Shown here piece after piece: positions 1 through 10,436 of a stretch of 64,000 nt of DNA. The notes beneath the pieces are model-generated. The model worked only from the letters and a program-made list of their open reading frames with translations, ran no database searches and was not told the DNA's origin. Both the position numbers and the translations under genes were made by a program. Position 1 is the first letter of the stretch. Every line of letters starts with the position of its first letter. The stretch comes from Erinaceus europaeus (lineage: Eukaryota > Chordata > Mammalia > Eulipotyphla > Erinaceidae), in the NCBI RefSeq assembly GCF_950295315.1, contig NC_080168.1, forward strand, positions 70,069,254 to 70,133,253, given 5' to 3'.

Positions 1-289
1 GAGGGAGGGGAGAGTCTGTAGAGGAGGTAGGAGTAAGGAGATAAGTTCCTCCCACAATAGATAAGATGCCCACTACCCTAGCAATGAAAGATATCCTAAG
101 AGTTAATTCCAATCAACCTAAAGGGGGGGAAGATATATGCCTTTATATGATATTAATAATAAAATAGAGCTGGGTAAAATAAAATAAACCTGTCCCACAT
201 TACCTCAAACCTCTAGATCAGAGGCAGCTGATTGTTAAGAATGAGAAAAAAAAACACCTCAGGACTAGACAAGGATAGCTGAAATAGAC
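1..289. other. Unassigned left edge
   Basis: AT-rich, purine-biased sequence between the window edge and the recognisable L1 5'UTR. It may be more of the same antisense L1, but it does not align by eye with the full-length L1 at 20.8-28.4 kb. No gene is seen. Confidence 0.4.
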
Positions 290-1341
290 AGTTATATAAA
301 TCTACTATCCACTGTATATTCTAGGGGTGGCTAAAGGAGGAAGGGAAGTTGAGCAGAGACACTTGCAGTGGGAGTCCACACTGAGTCAGTATTCTTCCCC
401 CAAAAAATTCCCAAATGTGTATCAGTGAATTCAAAAAAGCACACTGTTTGGTCGTGTGAGGGCTGGGGGCTGTGCCTTTGGAAGCTGTAGGATTAGGGAA
501 GAAAGGATGACAAGAATGAGAAAAAGAAAAAAAAAGAGAGAGAAAAAAGAAAAAGATAAGAAAAATAACAGTCATAAAAGAGCCATGAAAGAGTTTTATT
601 AATTTATTTTTAAATTATTTAATTAGCTATGCAGGTGAGGTGTGGGGGTTGGATACTTAGAAAGAAAAAAGCCAGAGGTTTCTGAAGGGTATAGACTTAC
701 AATGAATGATATTCACTGGTGGGACATAATTTGGTAAAGACAGAAGCTCAGGAGGGGAGCCTGCTAGGAGCTGGTCCCCAGGGATTGTTTAGGGGGGGGG
801 GAGGTAGGAGGAGGCAGTGTGCTTAATAATTAAAAGGAAAAAAAATTTTGTTCCCTTTTTTTCTACTCTATTTCTTTCTTTTTTTAAAATAATATTTATT
901 ATTTTTATTTTATTTACTCCCTTTTGTTGCCCTTTCTGTTTTTTATTGTTGTAGTTATTATTGTTGTTGTCATTGTTGGATAGGACAGAGAGAAATGGAG
1001 AGAGGAGGGGAAGACAGAGAGGAGGAGAGAAAGATAGACACCTGCAGACCTTTTTCACCACCTGTGAAGCGACTCCCCTGCAGGTGGGGAGCCGGGGCTT
1101 GAACCGAGATCCTTATGTTGGTCCTTGTGCTTTTTGCCACCTGCGCTTAAGCCGCTGCGCTACAACCTGACTCCCTACTCTATTTCTTAACCCAAATTAA
1201 GTTATAGTCACCTCCTTGGTGTCACCGCTAGGACCCCTTATTGACTGGCCTACTAAAGGCAGAAAATCCTACCATTTCCAGAAGATGTGGTTAGAGCTCA
1301 AGCCACAAACAGCTTCTCAGTCCAACATCTACCGGGAACCC
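290..1341 (-). mobile_element. L1 5'UTR, antisense, split by a SINE
   Basis: The reverse complement matches the 5'UTR of the full-length L1 at 20.84-21.55 kb block by block: the gaattcactgatacac block, the block with the tail of pyrimidines, and the promoter-proximal block with ctgcctttagtaggccagtc. The element's 5' end lies near 1341, where the reverse strand reads gggttcccgg. The YY1-like core seen in the full-length copy is mutated here. The rest of the element would lie to the left of the window. A SINE interrupts it at 877-1174. Confidence 0.8.
877..1174 (-). mobile_element. SINE family 1, antisense
   Basis: tRNA-derived SINE in reverse orientation: the A/T-rich tail complement lies on the left and the head (ending gactccc) on the right. 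It is flanked by an exact 14-bp target-site duplication, CTACTCTATTTCTT, at 863-876 and 1175-1188. It is inserted in the antisense L1 5'UTR. Confidence 0.9.
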
Positions 1342-1696
1342 TTAATTCTTTTTTCAGCCACAAGGTTCCAGATGCTACCATGATGCCAACCAGACTTCTC
1401 TGGACAGACAACTCCAACAATGTGTCCTGGAGTCCCATCTCCCCAGAGCCAGCCCCGCTAGGGAAAGAGAGAGAGTATGGATGGGAGTATGGATCAACCT
1501 GCCAATACCATGTTTAGTGGAAAAGCAGTTACAGAAGCTAGACCTTGCACCTTCTGCACCCCACAATGATCCTAGGTCTATAATCCCAGAGGGTTAAAGA
1601 ATAGGGAAGTTATCAAGGGAGGGGAATAGATATGGAGCTCTGGGGTGGGCATTGTGTTAAAATGTACCCCTCTTATCCTGTAGTCTTGTCAATATT

Positions 1697-1698
<2 letters not shown>
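1342..1698 (+). mobile_element. Old L1 3' end (type B)
   Basis: The terminal part of an older L1 3'UTR in sense orientation. Diagnostic blocks are ccacaaggttccagatgc, caatgtgtcctgga and the 3' end cccctcttatcctgtag. The same module occurs at 8640-9000 and 32341-32690. The open frames here are fortuitous. Confidence 0.75.

Positions 1699-1741
<43 letters not shown>
1699..1741. repeat. (AT)n microsatellite
   Basis: Uninterrupted AT dinucleotide run directly after the 3' end of the type B L1 fragment. Confidence 0.97.
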
Positions 1742-1742
<1 letters not shown>

Positions 1743-2050
1743 CAATTTCCTCAGACTGGTATGTTAAAAATAGGGGTACATGAGATAGAGTGTGTGTCCA
1801 CAAATTAAGGGAAAATATACACCTTAAAGTAGAAGTACACAGTAGTTTACAGTGTCTCAGTAAGTGCAGCAAAAAATAGTAGAAAAACTAAAAAAAAAAA
1901 AAGACATCATAAGGTACTTAACCAAATAGTTTCTATTTAGATACCCACCTAACTTACTCCCTACTTCACTTTTCTCAATCACTCTAGGGCTAACTTTATC
2001 AGATAAAGGAAGGACTAAAAAAAAAATGGACAAGGGCAAGGGCAAGAGAC
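1742..2050 (+). mobile_element. Old L1 3'UTR fragment
   Basis: Matches the reverse complement of 19120-19320, including the atagtttctatttagatacc and gggcaagagactgg blocks. In intact copies this module lies upstream of the preceding fragment, so the two pieces are out of order here and probably come from separate insertions or a rearrangement. Confidence 0.6.
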
Positions 2051-2055
2051 TGGCA

Positions 2056-3550
2056 CACTTTATTATTTTTTTATTTTATTTTTTTATTTAAGAAAAGATA
2101 AATTAACAAAACCATAGGGTAGGAGGGGTACAAATCCACACAATTCCCACCACCCAATCTCCATATCCCACCCCCTCCCCTGATAGCTTTCCCATTTTCT
2201 ATCCCTCTGGGAGCATGGGCCCAGGGTCATTATGGGTTGCAGAAGGTGGAAGGTCTGGCTTCTGTAATTGCTTCCCAGCTGAACATGGGCTTTGACTGGT
2301 CAGTCTATACTCCCAGTCTGCCTCTCTCTTTCCCTAGTAGGGTGGGTCTCTGGGGAAGCTGAGCTCCAGGACACATTGGTGGGGTCTTCAGTCCAGGGAA
2401 GCCTGGCCTGCATCCTGATGGCATCTGGAACTGGTGACTGAAAAGAGAATTAACATACAAAGCCAAAAAATTGTTGAGCAATCATGGACCCAAAGCTTGG
2501 AATAGTGGAGAGGAAGTGATAGGGGGGTAGTTACTGCAAACTCTAGTGTACTTCTGCTTTCAGGTATATATTTTGCAGTAGTTTATGGATACGTGTGAAC
2601 ATATGCTCTCTCTCACAGAATCTGGTGTATATCTAGGTTTTGGGACTTTGTTAGAAAGTGAACCACCTGGGATGGAATTAGAGAATACTATGAAAGGAAA
2701 AGTCTCACCCAAGTAATGAAGCTGAAGGGTTGTCATTCCACACGTGAAGTCTCTGGAGACAGTCTGTTGAGGTGGCTATCGTTGTGTTGATGAGGTTGCA
2801 TTTGGCAGATGCAATATTATTTGATATGGATTGGGAGAGGCATACGGGAAAGTGGGCCCTATCCAAAGGTTCCAGGATTGGGGGGAGTAGAGGCTCTATA
2901 GTGGAGATGTTAGGTTCTTGCTGTCTTAGGGTTCAAAAAGACAGTGGATAGTTAATGTTATTATCACATTATTTGGTAATTGGGTTAACTTTGAAAAGTC
3001 CTTTTGTTAGTGTTTGCTGTACAGTACCCAGTATCCTGTATATAGCTGTGCTATTGGTTGCTTCTGATCTACTGGGTCTAGGCTTTTGAGAGATCCTGCA
3101 TATCAATTACACAGCCTATATATTAAAAATACTCAGTCTGTGTTTTAAAAACTTCGAGACATACAATTGATTTTCCCCCTCTCATATTAATTAACTAGTG
3201 ATTTGTATGACTAAATTTTACTAGGGTGTACCTAAACACCATTCCCACCACCAAAAGACTGTGACCCATCCCTCTCACCCACTCCCACCCCCCACTGTCC
3301 CAGGAAGCTGCATGTCTACCCCTCACCACAGGGTTTTTACTTTGGTGCCCTACTTACAATTTAGTAGGTCCTGCTTTTAGTTTCCCTTTCAGATCTTCTT
3401 TCTCAACTTCTGTTGATGAGTGGGATCATCCCATACTCATCTTTATCTTTCTGACTTAGCTCACTTAACATAATTCCTTCTAGCTCTGTCCAAGGTGGAT
3501 CAGAGAAGGTGGGTTCATTTTTCTTGATAGCTGCATAGTATTCCATTGTG
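2056..3550 (-). mobile_element. Young L1 3' end (type A), antisense
   Basis: Begins with a poly(A) complement (T-rich, 2056-2095) and contains the complete type A 3'UTR. It runs back into the last codons of ORF2 near 3520-3550. It corresponds to about 26785-28250 of the full-length L1 in this window. The copy is 5'-truncated and ends at an inverted junction at 3550/3551. Confidence 0.88.
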
Positions 3551-3795
3551 TTAACCCAATTACCAAATAATGTGATGATAACATTAGCTATCCATTGTCT
3601 TTTTGAACCCTAAGTCAGCAGGAACCTCACATCTCCATATGATCCAGTAATTCCTCTCCTGGGATTATACTCCAAGGACTCTATAACACCCAACCAAAAA
3701 GAGGCATGCATTCCTATGTTCAAAGCAGCACAATTCATAATAGCTAAAACCTGGAAGCAACTCAGGTGCCCAACAAAAGATGAGTGGCATACTTT
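3551..3795 (+). mobile_element. Inverted L1 segment: 3'UTR piece joined to ORF2 end
   Basis: 3551-3636 is 3'UTR sequence (equivalent to about 27342-27428) in sense orientation. It is followed at 3637-3795 by the C-terminal ORF2 stretch equivalent to about 26601-26755. The order is reversed relative to an intact L1 and head-to-head with the preceding antisense copy. A TCCA microhomology spans the 3636 junction. Confidence 0.75.
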
Positions 3796-3940
3796 AATGA
3801 TGGCTCTTGTGGGTCACTACCGGGCTACCCCATCATCTGAGGCCCTAGTCAGGGAATACTGGGATTCCCACATAGATATAATGTGTTAGACCTCTACCAC
3901 ATCCATCTCTCGACTATCATGGGTCATTTCCATCAGGCAC
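3796..3940 (+). mobile_element. Old L1 3'UTR, left part of the provirus target
   Basis: Matches the reverse complement of 18940-19100 (gggattcccacatagat, catcaggcac). It continues at 8011 on the far side of the provirus, so the two halves were one element before integration. Confidence 0.75.
3935..3940. repeat. Provirus target-site duplication, left (AGGCAC)
   Basis: Six-base AGGCAC directly before the 5' LTR, repeated at 8005-8010 directly after the 3' LTR. Six bases is the usual duplication for betaretrovirus-like elements. Confidence 0.85.
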
Positions 3941-4296
3941 TGTTGCTGAGGAGTTATTCTGATGCAGTCTCCGCCCCCAGGTTTTACTACGCCCCGCGAA
4001 ATCCTAGCAGTGCCCCCTTCAACCAATCCTGGCCCCACATGTCACCACTGGTTGTCGCCCAATAAAAAGCCCCCTCACCCCCCCTCTCTCTGGGCTCTCA
4101 GCTCCCCCTCTCTCAGATGTTGCCCCCCTCTCTCCCCCCATGGTCAGGTAATGGGGACGGCCATTGCCAGCTTGCTCCACGTGGTATCTGAACCAACCCC
4201 CCCCCCATCCTATAATAAAGATTTGTGTACCCCTTTGCTCTGGACATCCACTCTCTTCTCCGTGGTGCAGCCCAACACCATACCGCCACAACAACA
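3941..4296 (+). repeat. 5' LTR of the class II ERV
   Basis: Direct repeat partner of 7651-8004. It starts TGTTGCTGAGG and ends CAACA, giving TG...CA termini. It contains a TATA-like/polyadenylation-like CAATAAAAAG near 4060 and a second AATAAA near 4212, with pyrimidine-rich stretches between them. The left boundary is set by the adjoining AGGCAC duplication. Confidence 0.88.
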
Positions 4297-4298
4297 TC

Positions 4299-4316
4299 TG
4301 GCGCCCAATGTATAAG
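4299..4316 (+). promoter_or_regulatory. Retroviral primer binding site, tRNA-Lys type
   Basis: TGGCGCCCAA begins two bases after the LTR end and matches the lysine-tRNA primer site typical of betaretroviruses and class II ERVs. The downstream half of the site has drifted. Confidence 0.85.
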
Positions 4317-4317
4317 C

Positions 4318-5721
4318 TTTGTGGGGTTTCCAGGACAAATAGATAACCATTTTCCTTCTAATAAATTGATAGCTTCTTTACCTCTTCTGCCTCTACTAGC
4401 ACCTAAACTTTTCTCTCGGGATCCCATTCCCTCTGCTCCTACAATCTTTACTGATGGCGGAAAAAAGGGAGCTGTTGCCCTTATATATTACCCAGACAAA
4501 CAATCTCCTAAACCTCTCTTTACTGAGCTTCCTGAGAATCCCCCTCAGTACAAAGAACTTTATGCTGTTTTCCTTGCACTAAAAGCTGTACCAGAATCCT
4601 TCAACCTTTTTTCTGACAGTGTGTATACTGTTAACTTACTTCCATGGCTTGCTCGTTCTTATGTGAAAATTGATGACAACCCACTTTCCCCTCTATTGAT
4701 TCAAATCGCCTCTATGCTCTGTTCTCAAACCCAACCACTGTATATTCAACACCTTCATTCCCACAGCCCTCTTCCTGGTTCCCTGTCCGAAGGAAATGCC
4801 ACAGTTGACCGCCTTGCCTCCACAGGAACTTTCCCAGTCTCCGTCTCTGATCCTGCTAATTTTCATTCTCTAACCCATGTTAATCTTAAAGGCCTTCGAG
4901 CTCGATTCCCTGATGTTCCTGTACCACAGTTAAAACATATCCTCGCTACATGCTCTTCTTTTGCAAGTCTCATAAAGACACCTGCTATCCAGACCCTTGG
5001 GGTTAACCCCCGAGGTTTAAAAGCTAATGCTATTTGGCAAATTGATGTCACCCACATACCAAACTTTGGCAAACAAAAATATGTGTTTGTCTCAATTGAT
5101 ACCTTTTCTAAATTTATGTGGGCTACAGCTCAGACAGGAGAAAGTGCTAAAAAGCTTGTAAGCCATATGCTCTCATGTTTTGCCTTTATGGGGGTGCCAT
5201 TATTTTTGAAAACAGACAATTCAGCTATGTTTACAAGCAAACAATTTAAAGATTTTTGTTCCCTCTGGAATATTACTCATACCACGGGCATTCCCTACAA
5301 TCCACAGGGACAAGGCATTGTCGAGAGTGCCCATCAAACTCTGAAGGCTCAACTAAATAAAGATAAAGGAGGAACATATCCCCCCAATATCCAGATAACA
5401 AAAGCCTTAACTACATTAAATCGCTTTAATATTCACAATAACTCGGACTTACCCCCTATTATTCTTCACTGGAAAACACCATCTACCCTCCCATCTATTA
5501 AGGTCAAATGGAGAGACCCACTCGATAAAATTTGGAAAGGGCCTGACCCATTATTGACCATGGGAAGGGGTTTCGCATGCGTTTTCCCTCAAAATTTCTC
5601 TAAACCTGTCTGGGTTCCTGCCCGCCATGTCCAAAAATACCCGCAAGATGGCTCTGTTATTCCTGAAGAACAAGAAATACTACAAGAGGACCAGATGCAG
5701 GATACATTCCAGGACCCGTAA
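4318..5721 (+). pseudogene. pol: ERV pol fragment: RNase H and integrase
   Basis: One open frame runs from inside the 5' LTR (first ATG at 4225) to a stop at 5719-5721; only the part from about 4318 on is pol. Residue numbers count from 4225. RNase H: acidic residues at D77 (TDGG), E111, D131 and D195. Integrase: zinc-finger H214 and H218 and C243 remain, but the second cysteine position (246) is phenylalanine. The catalytic triad D274, D331, E367 has exactly 35 residues between the last two. The C-terminal domain ends in the betaretroviral WVPAR motif (463-467). The polymerase domain is absent, so this is a truncated remnant. The long intact frame is notable given the LTR divergence. Confidence 0.9.
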
Positions 5722-7638
5722 TATGACACGGCAGAACCTACAAAATCTGGCTCACAGAGACCTCTCTCCTACCCTTTCCCTGTATGTCTTATGTTATAAC
5801 TGGCCAGTTGTTTTTGTGATGAGTGTGTTGAATGACAAAAAAAAATTTTTTTGCATGACCCATCTGCTCGGAGTACTCTAAAAGGTAATTGGCTTTATAT
5901 AAAAATGCTGGACGTAGCCAAAGTTTCTGGAGACGTCCAGAAACATTCCAAATTTTTTTTTCTTTCTCCCTCTTTTGATTTTTATATATAGTTTTGGTAT
6001 ATATGTAAGTGTTTAGTCTTAAACTGTGTGACGAATGACAGATATAAATTTGTTTTTAAAATAATATGTTTTTATAACAAAAGTTCTTTTTCCTCCAGTT
6101 TGTTATAACTAAATGTTTATGAGTATGTCTCAAGTTTGGTAACACTAACTTAACAGTCAAAAGTGTAACCCTACAGCTACACTATTACCAGACAAGGTAA
6201 AAATTAATTTGTAAAGGTAACTAACTATTTAGGTAAAAGTCTAAATGTTTAACGTGACTATTCATTCCCAAAACTAAACTATATAAATTTTATATACAGG
6301 ACACCTTTGAAGGGCCCCCAAAGGTGCCCTGTAAACTATCTTGTGGAAATTAATCCACAAGAGATCTGGTATCAGTCTGGCACTGTAAACGTTAGAATCA
6401 TTGTCACGAATATGCGTTAACTCTCTAAGCAATTTGAGTCTGTTTAAAATACATATTTTAGCTAAAATTGGTCTCAAGATCCTGCGGTTGAGGCTGCTAC
6501 AGGAGGTCACATTAGATGACCTATAAATAAAATCATAAAGAGATTTTAAACCGATTATAATCATCGAGGTATCAACTATAACAAACCTATAACTTGTTAC
6601 AAGTTCAAATTAACCACGAGAAGCAGATTGTTTGTGTTTCTTTCACAGGAACTCCGGAAAAACCATCTGAACCCCTGCACACCCTGACGTCACCCACTAG
6701 ATGGCACGACTACAGTGGCACACACCCCGAAACCCTAGATGTCACTCAATGCGATCTGAAGAACCGGATACACAGACTCCAAGGACAGAACTTTCTTAAT
6801 GCCTGGTTGCCATTCCTGCTTCTGACCTGCCTGTCACGTGTTGGCGGTTCCAGCTGGCTATCTACAGAAAAGCAAAATTCCAGCGGCTGACCTCCCTCAA
6901 TTCCAGCGGCTGACCCTCCTCATGCAGCGTCGCATCCCCTGCCAATTCTTCCCCTAGCCATCTACTTCGGACTGAGACTTGTATCAGACTTTCTGACATA
7001 CCCTATATACATTTTACACAATTTTAAAGCAGCTTATTTCCCTTCACGCTGCTGGTTTTTTATAGACTGATCCTGAGTAATTCATAAACTTTACAGACTA
7101 TTGCCTTGAGGACTATACAATGCCAAATAGCCCCTCTGTTTGGTGGGTCATGCCCTCCCGTCTCCCCCTCATTATGTACCCTTGCCCTTCCCCCACCCCA
7201 AGCAGGGAATGTTCCTTTACACACCAATCCTTCCCTTCACACCACACTGGCTTTTACTACTCCCCTATTTGTCCTTCCTGTTTTGTTATATCATTTAGGC
7301 TTATGCCCAAAATGTTTCTGCTCCATGATAGTCTTTTATAGACTTTGAACATCTTATGCTATTACTAGATAGAAAAATAGAAAAGATGTAGAGATATTGT
7401 GAAAAGATGGTTGAGCAGGCTGCGCTTAAACCTATGAGATGAGTCTCTCCAGGTAAGTCTCTCTCTCTAAAGAGGGGTTGAGCACAGGAGGACGCACAAA
7501 TCTCACAAGGTTGGCAGCCATTTAAGCCTTCCCTCCTCCACAGAAAGTCCTACATCTTCCCACCTGAGCATGGCATTCCTTAAAAACATTTAAGCCTGCT
7601 CCATTCCATTTTTTTTTACTGTGTCCATTTAGATATAA
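5722..7638 (+). other. ERV 3' internal region, no env recognised
   Basis: About 1.9 kb between pol and the 3' LTR. It is AT-rich to about 6560 and more mixed afterwards, with only short open frames (for example 6594-6890) that I cannot match to envelope or accessory proteins. It may be decayed env plus 3' non-coding sequence, or captured sequence. Confidence 0.5.
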
Positions 7639-7650
7639 AGGGATAGGAGG
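7639..7650 (+). promoter_or_regulatory. Putative polypurine tract
   Basis: Purine-rich AGGGATAGGAGG stretch immediately upstream of the 3' LTR, where the plus-strand primer lies in retroviruses. Confidence 0.55.
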
Positions 7651-8004
7651 AGATGCTGAGGAGTTATTCTGATGCAGTCTCCGCCCCCAGGTTTTACTAT
7701 GCCCTGCGAAATTCTAGCAGTGCCCCCTTCAACCAATCCTGGCCCCACACGTCACCCCTGGTTGTCACCCAATAAAAAGCCCCCTCACCCCCCCCCTCTC
7801 TCTGGGCTCTCAGCTCCCCCTCTCTCAGATCTCACCCCCCTTTCTCCCCCCATGGTCAGGTAGTGGGGATGGCCATTGCTGGCTGGCTCCAAGTGGTCTG
7901 AACCAAACCCCCCCATCCTATAATAAAGATTTGTGTACCCCTTTGCTCTGGACGTCCACTCTCTTCTCCATGGTGCAGCCCAACACCAGACCACCACCAC
8001 AACA
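7651..8004 (+). repeat. 3' LTR of the class II ERV
   Basis: Direct repeat of 3941-4296 with roughly 20 substitutions by hand count (many of them transitions) and small indels in the C-rich run. The first and third bases differ from the 5' LTR start (AGATGC versus TGTTGC). It ends CAACA and is followed directly by the AGGCAC duplication at 8005-8010. Confidence 0.88.
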
Positions 8005-8010
8005 AGGCAC

Positions 8011-9008
8011 AACATTGTGGACCCTCTTGTGGGCCTCTACAAGACCTTACCCTCAATGTGAAACAACAGTGTTAGGGATTGTCCCAATCTCCAAAGGGAA
8101 GATGTGTCAACATACTCTGCCACTCAGAAGACAGGTCCTGAAATGAATGCAACCTAGAAAAACCACAGAATACAAGCTCATTAACCACCCAATAAAGGTA
8201 AAAAAAAAATTAAAGAATAAAACCAAATGGACCAGGGAAGCCACTTAAAACTATTATGCATACATAAGACCCTCCCCTCCCTCCCACAATGGTGCATTAA
8301 AAAAAAAAAAAGTAACAAAGGGGAGTTCAGATCTACAGGGATGCAGAGATTACACAGGCTTCTATGCTCACTATGGACCCTAGATCAAATCAATGGGGTT
8401 TACAGTTAACAATATTTATATACTTTCCCCATATTTGGGAGCTACTATCTTCCCTGATCCAGCTTTCTAGTCCTATTTCCAACTCTGACACCATCTCCCC
8501 AGACAGTACCTTTAGCCCACCTGATGTTAGCTGTCAGACTCAATCAAAAATAGTAAAGACATAGGCTCCTAGCTTTTTCCAAAAGGGAGACCCCAAATGC
8601 TATATTACCTTTAGGTTCCTGATTATAAAACCATTTGTTCTGCTTTATATCTTAACTCTTTTTCAGCCACCAAGAGGCAAGTACTACCATGACACCAACC
8701 TAACTTCCCTAGGCAGATGTCCTCACCAATGTGTCCTGGAACCCCACCTCTCCAGAGCCCTGCAATACTAGGAAAAGACAGAAATAAGCTGGGAGTATGG
8801 ATCAACCTGCCAGTGCCCATGTTCAATGGAGATGTAATTATAGAAGCTAGACCTTCTACTTTCTGCACCCCATAATGATCCTGGTTCCATCCTCCCAGAG
8901 GGATAAATAATAGGAAAAATTCCAATGGGATGGATGGGATATGGAACTCTGGTGCTGAGAATTGTACTCCTCTTATACTACAGTCTTGTTGGCCTTCATT
9001 AAGTCAAT
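8011..9008 (+). mobile_element. Old L1 3' end (type B), right part of the provirus target
   Basis: Continues the element interrupted at 3940. It matches the reverse complement of about 18250-18950 and includes cctctacaagacctt, ttaactctttttcagccacc and the terminal cctcttatac. Small A-rich insertions occur near 8200 and 8300. Open frames within it are incidental. Confidence 0.75.
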
Positions 9009-9345
9009 TAAAAAAATAGGGCTAAATTCCAATTCCCTCATGACCCAGAAAGAGAAGAATTAAAAAGGAAGGACATTCAGAAGTAGCAATAGGTGTAGGT
9101 GTGACTTAATAAGGAAGAGAAGGAAGGGCCATAGAAAAAAAAAGGCCAAATATGTACAAATATAGATAAGGAGTCACAGAAATAATAGTCAATCCATATC
9201 TGTGATCTTGGGAGAACTACTGCAGTTTCCAATGGAGGGAATGGGGACACAGAAGTCTAATTGTGGCAACAGTATGGAACTATATCCCTGTAATCTCATA
9301 ATTTTGTAAATAAATATTTAATAAATGGTGAAATAAAAATATAAT
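9009..9345 (+). mobile_element. Old L1-like 3' end (type D)
   Basis: Sense copy of a module that also occurs antisense at 12608-12898 and 42530-42760 (ctgcagtttccaatggaggg, cttgggagaactactgcag). It ends in an AATAAA-rich A/T tail. Confidence 0.6.
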
Positions 9346-9454
9346 CTCCAAAGAAAAAAGCATGAGAAGGTTCTAATGCCTGAGAACTTCACATGATGAG
9401 GAATGCTATTCAGTCCTCGGTCATTTCCAGAGGTGGTAAATATTTGGGCCTGTA

Positions 9455-9685
9455 AATGGGCCAGTTGATATCTCACTATTATATATCATGCAAATGGAAC
9501 CAAGTTCAAGCCCTTGGTCCCCACTTGCACAGATTAAGCTTCATAAGCATTGGAGTATTCATGCAGGTTTCACATATTTTTTTCTTCCTTGATCTCTCCC
9601 TTTCTATATCTGTCTCTCATCATCTATCAAAACTATGGATCCCAGAAGTGGTGGAAGCTGTGGAGGATCTGAGTTGTAGTGATCT
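9455..9685 (+). mobile_element. SINE family 2, degraded
   Basis: A diverged tRNA-like body (gttcaagcccttggtccccacttgcac) followed by a pyrimidine-rich stretch and a short unmatched tail. 9346-9454 and 9686-9834 hold nothing I recognise. Confidence 0.55.
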
Positions 9686-9849
9686 ATGAGAATTTTTTTT
9701 GTTTGTTATTGAGGATCAGATCAGTAGTTATCCTTTATATTTCAACTGTTCTGGATACAAGAGTAATTTCTAGAATATGTCCTAATTTAAAACATTATTT
9801 TCTCCTACTTATCACTGTTACTAATTTCCAGCACAGAAATATTGTGGTC

Positions 9850-10146
9850 CGGGGAGTCCGTTGATAGCGCAGTGGGTTAAGGGCATGTGGTGCAAAGCAC
9901 AAGGACCTGTGTAAGGATCCCATTTCGAGCTTCCGGCTCCCCAACTGCAGGGGAGTCGCTTCACAGGCAGTGAAGCAGGTCTGCAGGTATCTATCTTTAT
10001 TCCCCCCCCCATGTCTTCCCCTACTCTCTGCATTTCTCCTTGTCCTATCCAACAATAACAACAACAATAATAACTTCAACATTAATAAAACATCAAGGGC
10101 AACAAAAGTGAATAAACAAATAAATATTTTAAAATAATTAAAAAAA
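9850..10146 (+). mobile_element. SINE family 1
   Basis: Complete SINE with a GGGGAGTCC head, a tRNA-like promoter region, the agtcgcttcacaggcagtga core and an (AAT)/(AAC)-rich tail. An imperfect duplication resembling GAAATAT..GGTC flanks it at 9836-9849 and 10147-10157. Confidence 0.88.
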
Positions 10147-10436
10147 GAAATATGGTCTGACTGGTTGTTTTTATGGTTTCAATGGTACACTAATCGGAGA
10201 ATCTTTAGGATAATTTATAAACAGTCTATGTGCTTAAAATATGTATTACAAATGTAGATACAAGTGCTTATATGGTCAATAAATCAATTTAACCAAAAAA
10301 TAAGAGCATGCTCACTCCTTATCATTTTTTACCATTTTTAATCTGCCTGTGATATATTAAAATCTTCCATTATAATTGTGTTTGTATCTATTTATGGTGA
10401 TTCTGTTACTTTTTTCAATTAAAGACCATGTTGTTT
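10147..10436. other. Intergenic, no gene seen
   Basis: AT-rich sequence without a recognisable repeat or reading frame. Confidence 0.5.

Larger units (their letters stand above)
3941..8004 (+). mobile_element. Class II (betaretrovirus-like) ERV, internally deleted
   Basis: A 4.06-kb provirus: LTR, tRNA-Lys-type primer binding site, a pol fragment (RNase H and integrase), about 1.9 kb of non-coding or decayed sequence, a purine-rich tract and a second LTR, bounded by AGGCAC duplications. The leader, gag, protease and the polymerase part of reverse transcriptase are missing, and no env frame is recognisable. By hand count the LTRs differ at roughly 20 of 350 positions, so the insertion is not recent. 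It lies in an old L1 3'UTR. It cannot encode a replicating virus. Confidence 0.9.

Noticed and set aside
6594..6890. Short forward frame as an ERV env or accessory gene
   Set aside because: 98 residues, no signal-peptide/transmembrane pattern of Env and no recognisable motif.
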